From Siphonodentalium dalli (lineage: Eukaryota; Mollusca; Scaphopoda; Gadilida; Siphonodentaliidae): 64,000 bases of DNA. Position 1 is the first letter of the stretch. Each line of letters starts with the position of its first letter. The translations under genes and the position numbers were made by a program. The stretch covers positions 59,108,025-59,172,024 of the forward strand of contig CP136068.1 of the NCBI GenBank assembly GCA_032622095.1, written 5' to 3'. Below the pieces are notes generated by a model. The model worked only from the letters and a program-made list of their open reading frames with translations, did no database searches and was not told where the DNA came from. Of this stretch, positions 1 through 11,933 are shown piece after piece.

Positions 1-440
1 CGTTCCTTCCATAGTAATTCTTGAAAAGACTTCTTCTCAAGAACCATCAGGCTGAATGGGGTCAAATTTGGTGTGGTTGTTCCCTAAGTGACTCACATTC
101 AGATTTGTTCAAATGAGGTCACCAGGTCAAATAGTCGTGAAGTCAGGACCAAAACTCTCTCCCACCATAGTAATTCTTAAAATGACTCTTTCTAAAGAAC
201 CATCATGCCGATTTAGCTTATATTTGGTATGAAGGTTCCATGTGTGACTGGGATTCAAATTTGTTCAAATGGGGTCACCGGGTCATGGGCGGAGTCGGTA
301 TAGAACACTTGGTGTGTAGAGAAATTCTCTCAGGGAATTTGCAAAGCGAAATTATGCCATTTTGGACCAGGGTTTTTTGTTTCCTGACAAGTTCTATTTC
401 AGAAGATCATATTATGCTGTTAGTGTGATAAATTATTTCA
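1..440 (+). repeat. Tandem units of family I repeat, cut by window edge
   Basis: About two to three diverged units of the same roughly 155-bp monomer found in the family I elements. Recurring landmarks are CCATAGTAATTCTTAAAA, CAGATTTGTTCAAATG and GGTCACC(A/G)GGTCA. The 5' hairpin lies outside the window and no 3' terminus is visible. The short frame at 240-428 falls inside the repeat and is not a gene. Confidence 0.75.
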
Positions 441-464
441 TAATTTGGCCATCAAATGCTTTTT

Positions 465-2669
465 AGCTCACCTGAGACGAAGTCTCCGGTGGAGCTATAG
501 TCATCACTCCTCGTCCGTCATCCATCCGTCAAGAATCATCTTCTCCTCCAGAACCGTAAGATGGAATGGGTTCATATTTGGTGTGGATGTTCCCTAGGTG
601 AATCACATTCAGGTTTGTTCAAATGAGGTCACCAGGTCAAATAGTTGCGAAGCTAGGACCATAAGTCTTTCCCACCATAGTAATTCTTAAAACGACTTCT
701 TCTCAAATAGGTTCATATTTGGTATAAAGGGTCCCTGGGCGACTGTGATTCAGATTTGTTCAAATGAGGTCACTGTGTCGACACAAAAAAACTAAAAAAT
801 TAAAAATTTTTAGATTCAACTCATTGCTCAATTTAATCCAAAAAAAAACACACATTAAAACAAAACAAAATTCTATTTAAATTTTTTTTTTTTTTATGAA
901 AATTTTATTTTTTATTTTAAATTAAATTTTGAAAAACTAACCACATTATAACATCCGCCAGAGTACCTCAACTCATCCCACAAAATTTAGTTTAAATCGG
1001 TCCAGGGGTCTGGGAGAAAAATAACAGACAGATTGTTACCCTTGCCAATTGAGGGGTCTAAGTAAGTATGTGTACTTCTGTTACAAATGCTATCACATTC
1101 CTAAGGCCACAATATTATTTCAAGCTTGTCTGCCAGCCATGCTATAATGTCTCCTGTGTATGAAATGGGACCTTATCTTAGCTGACAGCTGTTGATAAAC
1201 AAATCACATATAATATTTATCTGTTCATTCATTTCAATTTGAATTAGATTAATTCCCATGTGCTGTATTCTAGGCAAGTGTTATATTATCTTTATCTAGG
1301 CTATTAACTTCTTTTAATCTGTGATAATGATAGGAGATTTGAAACTCGGGCACCCACCCTGCCTATGCTATGAATTCATGTTTGATACTTGTATATCGAT
1401 TCCTATTTATAATAATTTTGATATATACTGGTATTATCAGTAAGGTTTTGATAAATTTCCAACAGTTGGAGATCTTGTGTTCAGATAGGGTCACCTGGTC
1501 AAATAGGGGAAAGGCCGGGGCATACTTTCCCTCTATAGTAACCCTTGAAAAGTCTTCTTTGAAAGAATCGCCAGGTCTATTTAGCTGACATTTAATATTG
1601 AGGCTTCTTTGGTAGTTCATGATATGTCTTCTTTGCAAGAACCAAATGACCTACATGTCTTTTGCTTATATTTGGTATGAAATGACCGTGGGTGACAGGA
1701 ATTCAGATTTGTGAAAATGGGATCACAGAATCAATAAGGGCAGAGTAAGGGACATAACTCTCCATAGTAATTCTTAAAACATGTTTGCAAGAATTAGTTG
1801 GCTTATTTAGCATGGAATGTTCTTGTTTGACTGGAATTCAGATTTGTTAAAATGGGGTCACCAGGTCAAGTAAGGGCCAAGCGAAGGACTGTTTACCTTC
1901 ATAATAATTCTTAATATGGTTCATTCACAAGAACCATCAGGTCTATTTTACTGATAATTAGTATGAAGGGTTCTTTGGTGACTGGGATTCAAATTTATTC
2001 AGATTGGGTCACCAGGTCAAAAAGGGCGGGACCAGGGACATAACTATTTGTCTCTATAGTAATTCTTAAAATGTCTTTGCAAGAGAGGTTGGACTATTTA
2101 GCTTACATATAGTATGGAAGGTCCTTTGGTGACTGAGATACAGATTTGTTAAAATGTCAAGAAATGACAGGGCTACATGGTTTTACCACTTTTCTATCTT
2201 AATAAAATCATTGATATATCAAACTCATTAAAACATCTACCTTGGACCCACCTGACTGATTAATCTGCACATATGGTGTTTAGGGTCCATGGATAATTGG
2301 GCTTCAAACATGTCTAAATGGTTTTTAAAAAGGTGCTTGTGAGATTGCAAATTTCCAACAATTGAGAAAGTTTGAGGTGTATGTTGTGAAATTCCAACCG
2401 AAGGAGGTGCGCAAAAGGATTTACGAACCCAGTTGGGAGGGGACTTGTTATGAGCTGGAAGTGGGGGGTGATCAGTAGTGTACAGTTGATAATTTCAAGG
2501 TAGATATTCACCGATCTACATGCAGAAGCCTCTCTAGCCACATGTACTGTTTAGAACTACTTCTTTTAAAGTGATTATGACAAGTTCTGACTGTTGTGGT
2601 CTCCAGAGTCCCAGTCTTTTCAGTCTTTGCAGTCTGGTGAGCGACCCCACAGTCATTGACTGTCTTGTT
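465..2669 (+). mobile_element. Family I tandem-repeat element, complete, Helentron/HINE-like
   Basis: The element starts after five Ts with a 32-nt hairpin (465-496) opening AGCTCACC and closing GGTGGAGCT. A CGTCCGTC-type run follows, then ~155-bp tandem units, an AT-rich module (about 780-1040), more diverged units, and a unique 3' block. Near the end, GGTGAGC (2636-2642) is the inverted complement of the 5' GCTCACC. The terminal hairpin CAGTCATTGACTG (2650-2662) is followed by TCTTGTT. The copies at 22677-25563 and 33062-35193 have the same 5' and 3' ends. No coding capacity is recognised. Assignment to Helentron-related non-autonomous elements is inference from termini, internal tandem repeats and T-run insertion. 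Confidence 0.7.
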
Positions 2670-4407
2670 CAGAAAGAAGTCTCAGTATATTTTGTTTGTG
2701 TCCATTGCATATGTTCTGAGCATAATCGTATCAGGTATCAGATATCTATGCCGAAGGGTCGCATTGCGCGACAGCACCTTAAAATTATTATGTGAATATT
2801 CACACAAACAAAAGATCTGGATATGCTATAGAAATTGGCAACAAAAGACCTCCACATGCTTTAGAAATCTCGAACAAATTTCCGGATGCTGCGAGGCTTA
2901 TATCGTGACAATAGATATGTGCATGGGCGTGGTTTACGTTTGTTCAGGATTTATGATGGATTTATTTAGCAACGCATGTTTGAAAACTGTCAGATCACAA
3001 ATCACCCATCCTGTAAGAGAAACTATTTTTTGGAAAAGACATAAATCGTCTATTATTATAGTTATTGGACTTTGTTTATTTTTTTGTGTGCAAATGAACA
3101 GGGCTCATTTCCACAAATGTCAACGGATTTCAAAGATTTTTGGAATATGAGTTCACATGACCAGTATCTAGAACGAGTTCGCAAACCAGGTCCGGCCAGA
3201 TATTTTCAGCAGAGTTATTGGACTTTGTTTATTGTTTTTTTTATATATTCGTTCCCATGACCAGTACCTAAAATGAGTTCGCAAGCCAGGCTTTTTGACA
3301 AAATCCCACCTCTTGTTTAGCACATACTGAGAACACAAACATTATTGAGAATGCACTTCCCCAACTGCACAATTCGGCGGGGGATACCGCCGTCTGCGAC
3401 TGCTTGTTATTTTTGGCATTTCGCTTTTCAAAAACTTTACAAACCAATGAAGTATGTTGATTGTTTGATAAATAAATTGAGTACACGAGGTAGGTCAAGA
3501 ACAACACACGCATCATATAATAAGGGTGCTACTAGCTATACATCAAAGTGCAAAAGACACGAAGATATCGCCCATAAATTGCCAGAAGAACATGCCCAAT
3601 TTTTGTCCTTTTTTTTTCATACGGACAACCCACAGTCCCACACGATGTTTCCGTTGTTGATTAGCCAAATAATAAAACTGGTCCAAACTGAGGCCATGCA
3701 GTGGGTCGTGTGTTTTAGAAACACAAAGTCCATTATTGATATTGTTGATTTATTAGACGAGACAAAAACATGCATGTAAAACTTCTCTGATTGTCATCAC
3801 TTACTATTTCACAGAAGAGGTACCAATACACAATTTCAGCTTCACTGGTGATGGCATTAATCAGAGGGTGCCACAATGTTTGAAACCTTATTGACTATCA
3901 AGACATATCAATTATTAACATGTAGATGTCTGTTGTCATGAGATTAGTGTTCCTCATGCAAATGATTTTATGTTCATAATAATTGCATTAAAGACCTTTG
4001 ATAGTTCATGATATTGACAATTTATATTATATTTCTTCATTGTCAATCTTGAATCAGTATTAAACCAAATCTAATTTGGCAAGGAAAAGATTCATCTACT
4101 AGTATATGCACCAGCAACTACTGCCTACTGAATAAGTATGAAAATGGTTTGCAAAAACTTGAAGCCGCGATGTCGTTCAGCCAATATTAATAGTCGAGTC
4201 GATTTAGCCAATTTCGGGGCCGAATCCGGATTAAATTGTTAATGAAGCGATTTTGATGTCATTCGACGCAGGGAACATAGTAGATAAACACATCCAAAAT
4301 CCAAGAAAATCCAATCTGGGGAATATTTTTTTAGAGCTCAAAGTCAGACGTTTCTACTAAAAATGTCAATTTTGGGATACAGGGTTTTGGTACCAATGTC
4401 ACTGTTC
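2670..4407. other. No recognised gene; short local duplications
   Basis: Two local near-repeats are visible: GGACTTTGTTTATT at about 3066 and 3222, and an ATGACCAGTA(T/C)CTA block at about 3158 and 3256. An open frame of roughly 150 codons (3321-3779, +) follows, with no start context, homology or domain that I recognise. I do not call it a gene. Confidence 0.5.
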
Positions 4408-4551
4408 TTAGGTTGTAGTAAATAGAAGGCATAGAGAGCCCCCTGAACCTCGGAGCCAACACTGGAGAGACAATAATACAATGAAAATGGCTGTCAAAAT
4501 TGCCGCAACTCCAAGCCATACCACGGCAAAAGCAAGATATTGGATAACCAC
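4408..4551 (-). CDS. Candidate terminal exon with one membrane helix, gene unknown
   Basis: On the minus strand, TTTTCACTCCTAG forms a good polypyrimidine-AG acceptor directly before 4551. Reading on in phase 0 gives 47 codons and TAA at 4408-4410. The peptide starts VVIQYLAFAVVWLGV, continues as one hydrophobic stretch of about 25 residues with small residues typical of a membrane helix, and ends in a short polar tail. No repeat explains it. I could not find a partner exon with matching phase; an open minus-strand stretch at 4927-5220 also has a hydrophobic segment, but its possible donor is out of phase. The protein family is not recognised. It could be a chance frame. Confidence 0.3.
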   Translation of the reverse strand: MVIQYLAFAVVWLGVAAILTAIFIVLLSLQCWLRGSGGSLCLLFTTT

Positions 4552-6576
4552 CTAGGAGTGAAAATATGTATTGGCAATATACAAGTCTGTTGTTAAATTT
4601 CTTTAAAGTACACAGTTAATTAAAACAGATCCATAGCCCATACTCTTGATGTCAAATCTGGTCCATGACGTTATATACTAATTTGTTGTATTATTCATTA
4701 AATAAATAATGTTTAACCCTTATTCCAACATATCGTCTTTTGACGTCTTTTGTTGCAGCATCCATATAGGCTTTTGAAGTCTTATTGTAGCGTCTTTAAT
4801 TTTGCATTTAACTCTTTCAACACCGCAGCCCGCTTTAGTGGGCACGACGTAATTTACGTTCACCACCACAGCCCGCTAAAGTGGGCAGAGAATAATTTTC
4901 TGGAATAAGAGGCAATAATACCATGTTTACGGGGATATGCTGATGATTATATTCGTTGGCGACTTAGGTATCATTTGATGATATTCTGTATCAATTGTTG
5001 CATACGCAGACCTGACAAATACGGCCACAACGAGATGTTCCAGGCCTAAATATAGACAGCACATGTATGACATCACAATTACTAATTTGGGGTTTTCCTG
5101 GCTTTTCCCAAAAATGTTGAAATTATCAATGCCGACAGGTGTGGTGTTTTTAATCAGATACACATGTACTAATTGATTTAGTTTGTTATTGTTTATCACA
5201 AACACATGTCGATAACACAAGTTTATGAAATAAAGAAGTTTGTTGCCCTTTCTAATGATGTTTTATTTGTGATATCTGTCTATAGTCTCCTATATTTGAC
5301 GCAATGTTACAAAATTCACCATGCCGCGCAATAGTGCAACTTCAATAATAATAGCTGCGAGTGCATGTTGTAAGCATGACATTGACATCCGTAAACATTT
5401 TGGGAACGCAATGAGATCATTGGCAGTTGTAGTTATTGTGTACCTTCTAATTTCATTCCTAGTCACCACATATGCTAAAATTACGACAAGTTATGGAAAT
5501 AATGATCTATTTGAATGTTTGGTCAATATACTTTAATATATGGTGAAATATTGCAAATAAAGTTAACTTTAACAGTATATATTGAGTTCAAATGTATTTA
5601 CGCATCTGTTCACACATGGATTACCATGGTGATATAATCACAATATGTGTCCATACCTACCACATCAATAAATACTAGTATGAACGCCCCACATGTGAGA
5701 CAAAGAATTTCCATATAAACTGCTGTAAACCTGTATAATTTATCTCTGTAAATTCGGATGCGAAAGAGTTAACACTTGGATTTGAGACACGAGTCCTAAT
5801 TAATCGGCCACAGCTAAGTAAAATCTCAGCGTAACAGTTGCGGAAATGGCCACTGGGATGTTTTTCCCGTAGAGTTCTATTATGATTTGTCACTTCAGCC
5901 ATGAAAGAATATTTATAATAATTTTTGTTTTAATCAATTAAAATATGATGAAGGAATTTGCTGCAGTATATCACTGGAAATTTAACTCATGTGGTACCTT
6001 CTTTGTGATCACAATAACGGGGTGATTAATCAGTTCTCAGAATAATCTTTGATTTATAGCAAACTAATCAGTGATTAATCAATTAATCATTGCAATCTTG
6101 GTTAATAGATATCCATGTCATTCTTTTCTACCTATGAACCTGTCAATATCATATTACTATATATTTAATTTATTTTCCACTGATCAATTCAAAACTTTGA
6201 ACTGATTTTCATGCATTCTATCACATGAACAAGCTGAGAATTGTATTTGGGGACACACCAATAAATGTGATCTGTCCAATTTCCAAGTTTTGTACATCAA
6301 AATGAACACATGACACAGTCATTCTCAAGTTAAAAATCTGTACCTAGACAAGAGTATCTTTTGTGTAAAATGCAGATATCATGTAATTTTACCTCCAGAA
6401 CAGTAACATGCGTTGTGATTATAATAGAACAATCAAATCTATGTACTGAACACACACATGTCATTATTTTGAGACTAATGCTTCCGAAATATATATCTCA
6501 ATTGGTATTTAACTATCTTATGGAAATAATAATACATAACTATTCACTCACTGTTCTATTAGGAATGATGTTCACA
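4552..6576. other. Probable intron/intergenic DNA
   Basis: Upstream of the wolframin exon I see no earlier wolframin exon, so they probably lie left of the window. Two imperfect hairpin motifs GCCCGCT(TT/AA)AGTGGGC sit at about 4828 and 4870, each after an AAC-rich lead. Open frames at 5321-5536 (+) and 5675-5902 (-) have no recognised homology. Confidence 0.4.
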
Positions 6577-6709
6577 CCGGATATGTAACATGACTGCCAC
6601 AATATGTAACATGACTGCCACATGACTGCCAGATATGTAACATGCCGGATATGTAACATGACTGCCGGATATGTAACATGACTGCCACAAAGTATGACTG
6701 CCACAAAGT
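6577..6709 (+). repeat. Short minisatellite, CCGGATATGTAACATGACTG unit
   Basis: Roughly 20-22-bp units built from GATATGTAACATG and GACTGCCACA, repeated about six times with deletions and rearranged order. It lies about 200 bp upstream of the wolframin exon, so it is probably intronic. Confidence 0.8.
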
Positions 6710-6891
6710 GAAGCGATTATTTCAAACTGTTGATTCTCATTGATCAAACCTCTATAGCCCGACACTAGTTTGGTTTTTTCCAGATATTTAGTGGTCTACA
6801 TTTAAGCATTTCATAATACCTCTGCAACCTGTGTTCTTTCAGATAATGTCAATGGATTCAGACATAAAATTTACCTGCTATTCAATAATAC

Positions 6892-6907
6892 TAACTTACC
6901 ATTTCAG
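6892..6907 (+). other. Splice acceptor of wolframin terminal exon
   Basis: The sequence CTAACTTACCATTTCAG gives a branch-like CTAAC and a pyrimidine tract ending in CAG at 6905-6907. Homology to wolframin begins at the next base in phase 0, which fixes the exon start without an ATG. Confidence 0.8.
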
Positions 6908-8662
6908 GTGCTCAAATATCCACGACAGACAGGTAGTGTCTTGATAGAGAGACTGCTGGATTGGGCGGCGAACGAGGGGTCATCGTGGGTGTTGTCTATG
7001 ATTCCAACCAACCAAATCTACATCATGGCACTGCTGTTTCTCTACAGTTTCATCACAGCATCCATCTTGCTGTTTGTGGTACCACTCTTCTCCTTTTATC
7101 TCTTCTTCCTAGTGTTGCTGCTGTCATCCATGCAGATGTTCTATAAACGCCAGAAGATGAATGATGTGTCAAACATGACAGGTATACTGCAAAAATATGA
7201 TGTAACTGTCAACGTCAATGATACCAAATCACAATATGCGTGGAATTCTTTGACACCGTATCTGGCATTTTTTGGAACTTTGCCATTGGCTGTAATGAGC
7301 TTTGCATTGGCTAACAAAGCATTTATACCATGTTCAGAGATATGTGTGATTAGTCTCATTCTTACAGGGATTTGTTTCATAGGTTTGAGTGATGAACATG
7401 ACTTGATAACGGTTGTTGCTCTTGGTTGTAGCATACTGTCAGCCTTGCCAACATTTTTCGGTAACTTCCCAGATATTCCAGTAGTTAAGCCGATTCTAGA
7501 GTTCCTTACTGGAACCATTTTCTCAATTGATGCTGGTGTTGGTGTAAAGATTAATTTTGGTATCCCCTCACTGTCATATTTTGTTATTCCCATTTTCTTC
7601 ATCTTCATGGCAACCAAGGATTCATTCAGAGGTAGTTACAAAATACTTATACCACACATGGTTTGTTATTTTTGGTTCAATTTCATGACAATGGTGTTTC
7701 CTTTTTCTACTTGGGTCGGTTTAACTCGGGCAACTGTTGGACACTTGCTTCTTCCATTGCTTATACCGTTGTCCGTCTTCATATTTTTGGGTCTCATTAT
7801 CTTTGTACTATACAAACTCTTGCAGACTGCGCTACTTGGTAAATTAGTCATCACACTCATGTTTTTATCAATTCCTCTGATTCTATCTCAGAGTAAAGCA
7901 TTCTTGGGTTCATCACCAGATTCAAGATTTGGGAAAACAAAGAAGATAATTATGATATCTTGTGGTGTTCTGTCTGTTTTACCACTGTTTTTCATTCGGA
8001 TTCCGTACATAACACCTGCTGCAGAACCTAAACTTGACTGGATGCAGTATGCCAAAAATTGCGGAATTCTTCCAAACGCCAAGAACACCGTGGGCCTCCA
8101 GTCAAAATGTTCCCCACTTGAGGGCTCCAAAGTTCAATGGTCTGGTAAAGTGACTTCAGTTGCTGTTTCAAAGATTGATAATGCTGCTGAAAATGCTCTG
8201 AAAGCTTTCCCTGCGATAATTAGTGACACCATTCGATGTCTCGCTGGAGAGGAGTATGGACCATGTGACAATAAGACCATGTCCAAAAATGACTTCTTCT
8301 ACTGCAAGTTACTGAATAGTCTTGGGAAGGAGTGCCATTTGAGGAGCTATGATATGTACGAGTTCAAACTGTCTGTTCAGAAGGGCCACCTGAACCTTGC
8401 ATTAACAGCGGGACATGCATTCAAAGAGACATTAGCTGCACTTAGAGAAGGCGATGAGGTTGATTTCTCAGGCAAGGTAACCACTGGGATGGGAACACTA
8501 TCACCGAGCATCAAAATGAGCAGCCTCAAGTGTACGAGTAGAACCCTGCCGCTGATGGCACTCGTCGAGGAGCCCATGGATATATTCACGTCCGTATCCA
8601 GGGAAGCAGCACAAGTGGCATTCAAGTTCTTCTGGTATCCACTGCTCGAATATATTCCATGA
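6908..8662 (+). CDS. WFS1: Wolframin homologue, large terminal exon
   Basis: Wolframin is a multi-pass ER membrane glycoprotein involved in ER calcium handling and the unfolded-protein response. The exon follows a splice acceptor (TTACCATTTCAG) and encodes 584 residues to TGA. The first codon is GTG and is internal, so the N-terminal part of the protein is missing here. The start VLKYPRQTGSVLIERLLDWA and the blocks NAFIPCSE-like (138-144), LDWMQYAKNCG (376-386), CSPLEGSKVQWSG (401-413) and SKIDNAAENA (421-430) match my memory of vertebrate wolframin from about residue 290 to its end. Hydrophobic segments lie near residues 38-58, 57-76, 114-135, 143-160, 165-185, 220-235, 247-266, 277-303, 311-327 and 345-364. 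A cysteine-rich lumenal domain (about 365-584) follows. No frameshift or stop is present. Vertebrate WFS1 also encodes this part in one large last exon. Confidence 0.95.
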   Translation: MLKYPRQTGSVLIERLLDWAANEGSSWVLSMIPTNQIYIMALLFLYSFITASILLFVVPLFSFYLFFLVLLLSSMQMFYKRQKMNDVSNMTGILQKYDVTVNVNDTKSQYAWNSLTPYLAFFGTLPLAVMSFALANKAFIPCSEICVISLILTGICFIGLSDEHDLITVVALGCSILSALPTFFGNFPDIPVVKPILEFLTGTIFSIDAGVGVKINFGIPSLSYFVIPIFFIFMATKDSFRGSYKILIPHMVCYFWFNFMTMVFPFSTWVGLTRATVGHLLLPLLIPLSVFIFLGLIIFVLYKLLQTALLGKLVITLMFLSIPLILSQSKAFLGSSPDSRFGKTKKIIMISCGVLSVLPLFFIRIPYITPAAEPKLDWMQYAKNCGILPNAKNTVGLQSKCSPLEGSKVQWSGKVTSVAVSKIDNAAENALKAFPAIISDTIRCLAGEEYGPCDNKTMSKNDFFYCKLLNSLGKECHLRSYDMYEFKLSVQKGHLNLALTAGHAFKETLAALREGDEVDFSGKVTTGMGTLSPSIKMSSLKCTSRTLPLMALVEEPMDIFTSVSREAAQVAFKFFWYPLLEYIP

Positions 8663-8830
8663 GGGTAACCAATGGTCGATTATATTTCATGATTGTCATG
8701 TCAAGGTTTCCTTGATGACCAAATGAAACAGTGCTTATGATATGAGTGTTAGTGAATTTTCTTTTTGAGTTTTATTCTCTTAGACTAATAACATGTAATA
8801 AAATATTGTTGCTGTGGGAAGCCTGGGGTA
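8663..8830 (+). other. Wolframin 3' UTR start and poly(A) signal
   Basis: Canonical AATAAA at 8797-8802 lies 135 bp after the stop codon and is followed by a GT-rich stretch (TTGTTGCTGTGG). A second AATAAA at 10626-10631 would include the nested hAT elements in a longer 3' UTR. Which signal is used cannot be told from sequence. Confidence 0.6.
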
Positions 8831-9288
8831 TAGATATTCATGTCAAGTTGTACCAGACTGATTGGAAAAAGATTTTGTTAGGAATCCATATCATTAGTCT
8901 TCTGTAGGAATGATTGTTGGCTTCAAGTGAGTGTCAAGACAAAGCTTTGAGATTTTGCTTCATTTATATTTTTGGATGCAATATGATTTGGATGCCAGGA
9001 TGGTGATTTATTCAGTTTGTTGATAGTTGATGATGACATAATGTCTTATTTGACACTCAAGTGCCAGATCATAGAATTATTTCTAGTGTCCTAAATGTGG
9101 AAATGCTGCTGATTTTTCTGTGATTTGAATATTGTCATGTTATGTGTACTGTTTCATATCAATGATTACCTGAAGGAGCTAGAATCCTACATAGATGGAA
9201 TATTATTTCACTATTCAATGACTTGTCACTTGCAGGTGTAAAGTTCAGGCTTCCAAAATTTTGTGATAGTGCTAACAATTTTAGTCTC
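8831..9288. other. No recognised feature
   Basis: AT-rich sequence after the first wolframin poly(A) signal. It could be extended 3' UTR or intergenic DNA. Confidence 0.5.
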
Positions 9289-9296
9289 ATTATGAA

Positions 9297-10477
9297 CAAG
9301 CCTTGAAATAGGGTGTCTGTCATTTGCAGAATGAGGTCCCCAGCAGACCTGTTAACCCTCCCGGATTGTGCGGGAGACTCCCGGATTTGAGCACGATCTC
9401 CCGCACTCCCGGACAGGCATGACAATCTCCCGGATTCAGCTGCTGTAGAAAGTCACAACGAATAATCTCTTTATTTGATATATTTGACCAGTAGACAGGC
9501 TATCAACACATCCCTGGTATCCGACTGCGACATCATTGCGGCAATTTACAACCATGATTAATCTGGTGTCGTAATATCAACATTGTTCTCACAGCAGGGG
9601 CACCGGACAATAAAACAACAAACACCTTCTAAGTTCTATTGAACATAGATATCTATTTTATACAGCTGTTTTATACAGTCATCAACAGATCTCAAGCTGA
9701 TCTCGGGGAAACTTGTACATATGAAACCCATTTGAATGTACATATCTGGACTATATTTTAACTACATGTACCTGGTTACTCCAAAAGGAGGTTACTCAAA
9801 TGTGAGTGTAAAGAAGAAGAAGTAAGTAAGTAAGTAAGTAAGAACGGGATAACCAGACTGAACAAAGGTGACCTGTTCTCAATTAACCCAATTAGCAACC
9901 CACTAGAGATAAGCCCTGAGGAAACTACCATTAAAGTTTATTGGTCTGATAAAATTCAAAAGAAGCACATGTTCTAGCTTTTAATCTTTAGGAATCCGTT
10001 TCTGAGTTGTACTTTTTAATGTGACATTTGAAATCTCGCGAGAATTAAATGAAATCGAAAGTAGTTTACAGTTGAATATACGTTCCACCGGTAGCCTACG
10101 ATATTTTCTCTTTTAATGAGACAATAAAAGTAAAATCTACACAGTAAATGTTTTCCTTAAGAATACTTGTTAATTTGCCATAAAACTTGCATGTTTCTGT
10201 GTGATAGCTGATCATATATTTTTTTATTTTTGTTGTAAAAATTATGAAAATGCAAAAGGAATCTGAAGGAATAAATTTTTTTTAAATCTCCCGGATGATG
10301 ACCACAATCTCACGGAAAGTCGTGACCAATCTCCCGGAAAATATTTTGTGAGATTAACAGGTCTGGTCCCCAGAGGGTGAATTTGGTGATGCTAGCCAGC
10401 TATGCGGGATAGCGTCACTAAATTCACCCTCTGGGGACCTCATTCTGCAAATGACAGACACCCTATTTCAAGGCTTG
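9297..10477. mobile_element. hAT-type palindromic MITE, split by a second element
   Basis: Termini are CAAGCCTTGAAATAGGG and its inverted complement CCCTATTTCAAGGCTTG, flanked by perfect 8-bp duplications ATTATGAA (9289-9296 and 10478-10485). Eight-bp duplications and a CA start fit hAT-superfamily non-autonomous elements. Removing the inner element (9344-10365) and one of its 8-bp duplications leaves a 151-bp near-perfect palindrome that could fold into one hairpin. A relative lies at 18990-19243. No transposase frame is seen. Confidence 0.88.
9344..10365. mobile_element. Inner non-autonomous hAT-type element
   Basis: The perfect 12-bp inverted termini CAGACCTGTTAA/TTAACAGGTCTG are flanked by the 8-bp duplication GTCCCCAG (9336-9343 and 10366-10373), which lies inside the outer MITE. 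Both ends carry clusters of short CTCCCGGA motifs (about 9359-9432 and 10289-10340). The middle is AT-rich non-coding DNA with an (AAGT)n tract near 9820-9841. It is younger than the element it interrupts. Confidence 0.88.
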
Positions 10478-10485
10478 ATTATGAA

Positions 10486-11926
10486 GTAATAATTGTATAT
10501 GTTTTTTCAGAACTATGCTTGACTTTGGTACAGATTATTATTTATGAATATGGACCATATGAAGTATCAGAGTACTAGCTGCCTGTGATGGTAATTAAAT
10601 GAGAACTGTCTGCTGATTTGTGAGAAATAAACATCAATTAGTAAAACAAATTCAGCAGATTTCTTTGAGCATTCTCATACATCTGTTGTGTGAACTGACT
10701 TATTTTGAGGGAATAATATGGAACTTCAGGATCTAGTTTTGAAATTTAACACAATTTAATAGATGATTCACTTCTCTTGCACCGTGCAAAATGGTGACTA
10801 CAAATGCATTATAATTCATATGAAAGAATCAATTAAAATAATAGTGCAGTTATGTGTGTAATATAACTGAAATCACCTTCAAATGCTTAGTTTTACTTGA
10901 TCCACAGCGCTGATTCAATTTGATATTCGATTCGATTCCAGATTTGATTTGATTTTGTATGAATAAAAAAATCAGCGTTTCGCAGGATCCTACAAGAAGT
11001 CTACAACAGAGATAATTATAACTTCAATAAATCGTAGAACAGACTGTTGTTCAATATGGTTGCTGTAATTTCTACAGTAGAATTTTGTCCAATTCATTAC
11101 CATTCTGTTACCATCAAGTTCAAAATGTGAATGTTATTGCAGAAAATGTGAGTACTTTGAAGTATGCTTAATAAGTTAACTTTGAAAATAGTTAACCTTT
11201 GACCTTGATTGGACAGTTAGCCTTGGAAATGAGAAATATTTATACCAGTTTATATTTAGCTAGCTTGATCTGGATGTAACTTATTATATGATGTAAAAAA
11301 ATCAGCTGATATTGCTTCGGTGTTATTATATGTGGTACAGTAACCTAGGCGAGAAAAAAAACGGTTTTGATTCTCGGGCCGTTGGGCCATTTTAATTGGA
11401 TTTTGGATTTCACTGTAGTTGTAAATCGGTAACAGAAAATAGGAAATTGTCACAAGGAAATTAGCTATGTTTCAAATATCGAATAGTGCCGATGTTAAAA
11501 TCAATATATATTGATATAGGTAATCCCTATATGATGTGCGGGGTAGTACAATGCCATAATTTGTTATATCAGATTAAATTAGTTTATATCCATTACAAAG
11601 TTCTCCCTACATTTTTCTGGACCTGGGAAGGTATAATATAACCCATGCTTACTATGCCAGTCTATGGTCAGAAAAAAATTAATAAAAATAAAACACTCGC
11701 TCCCTCATTCATTTAAAAAAAAATTGCCTGAGAATCAAATATCTTTTTTTGTTTGGGCCTTAGTGTTGCCAGTTGTGTGATTATGTGATCAACCATTTTT
11801 CTTTCATCCCATTTGAATTATTTCATATTTTCTATTTCATTTGTTTCTTTTCAAATTATCTTTGTTTTTTTGTGCTTTGGTACATCCTAATTCCTTTTCC
11901 ATTAATGTGATCTGGTGCAATGATCC
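10486..11926. other. No recognised gene
   Basis: AT-rich DNA with an AATAAA at 10626-10631. Low-complexity A/T tracts occur near 11690 and 11740. The short frames here show no homology that I recognise. Confidence 0.5.
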
Positions 11927-11933
11927 AGTTCAG

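Noticed and set aside
3321-3779. Open frame of about 150 codons with KRHEDIAHKLPEEHAQFL
   Set aside because: No domain, start context, splice site or homologue that I recognise. Kept only as a note in the region entry.
6961-8625. Frames on both strands overlapping the wolframin exon
   Set aside because: They are shadows of the wolframin coding sequence in other frames.
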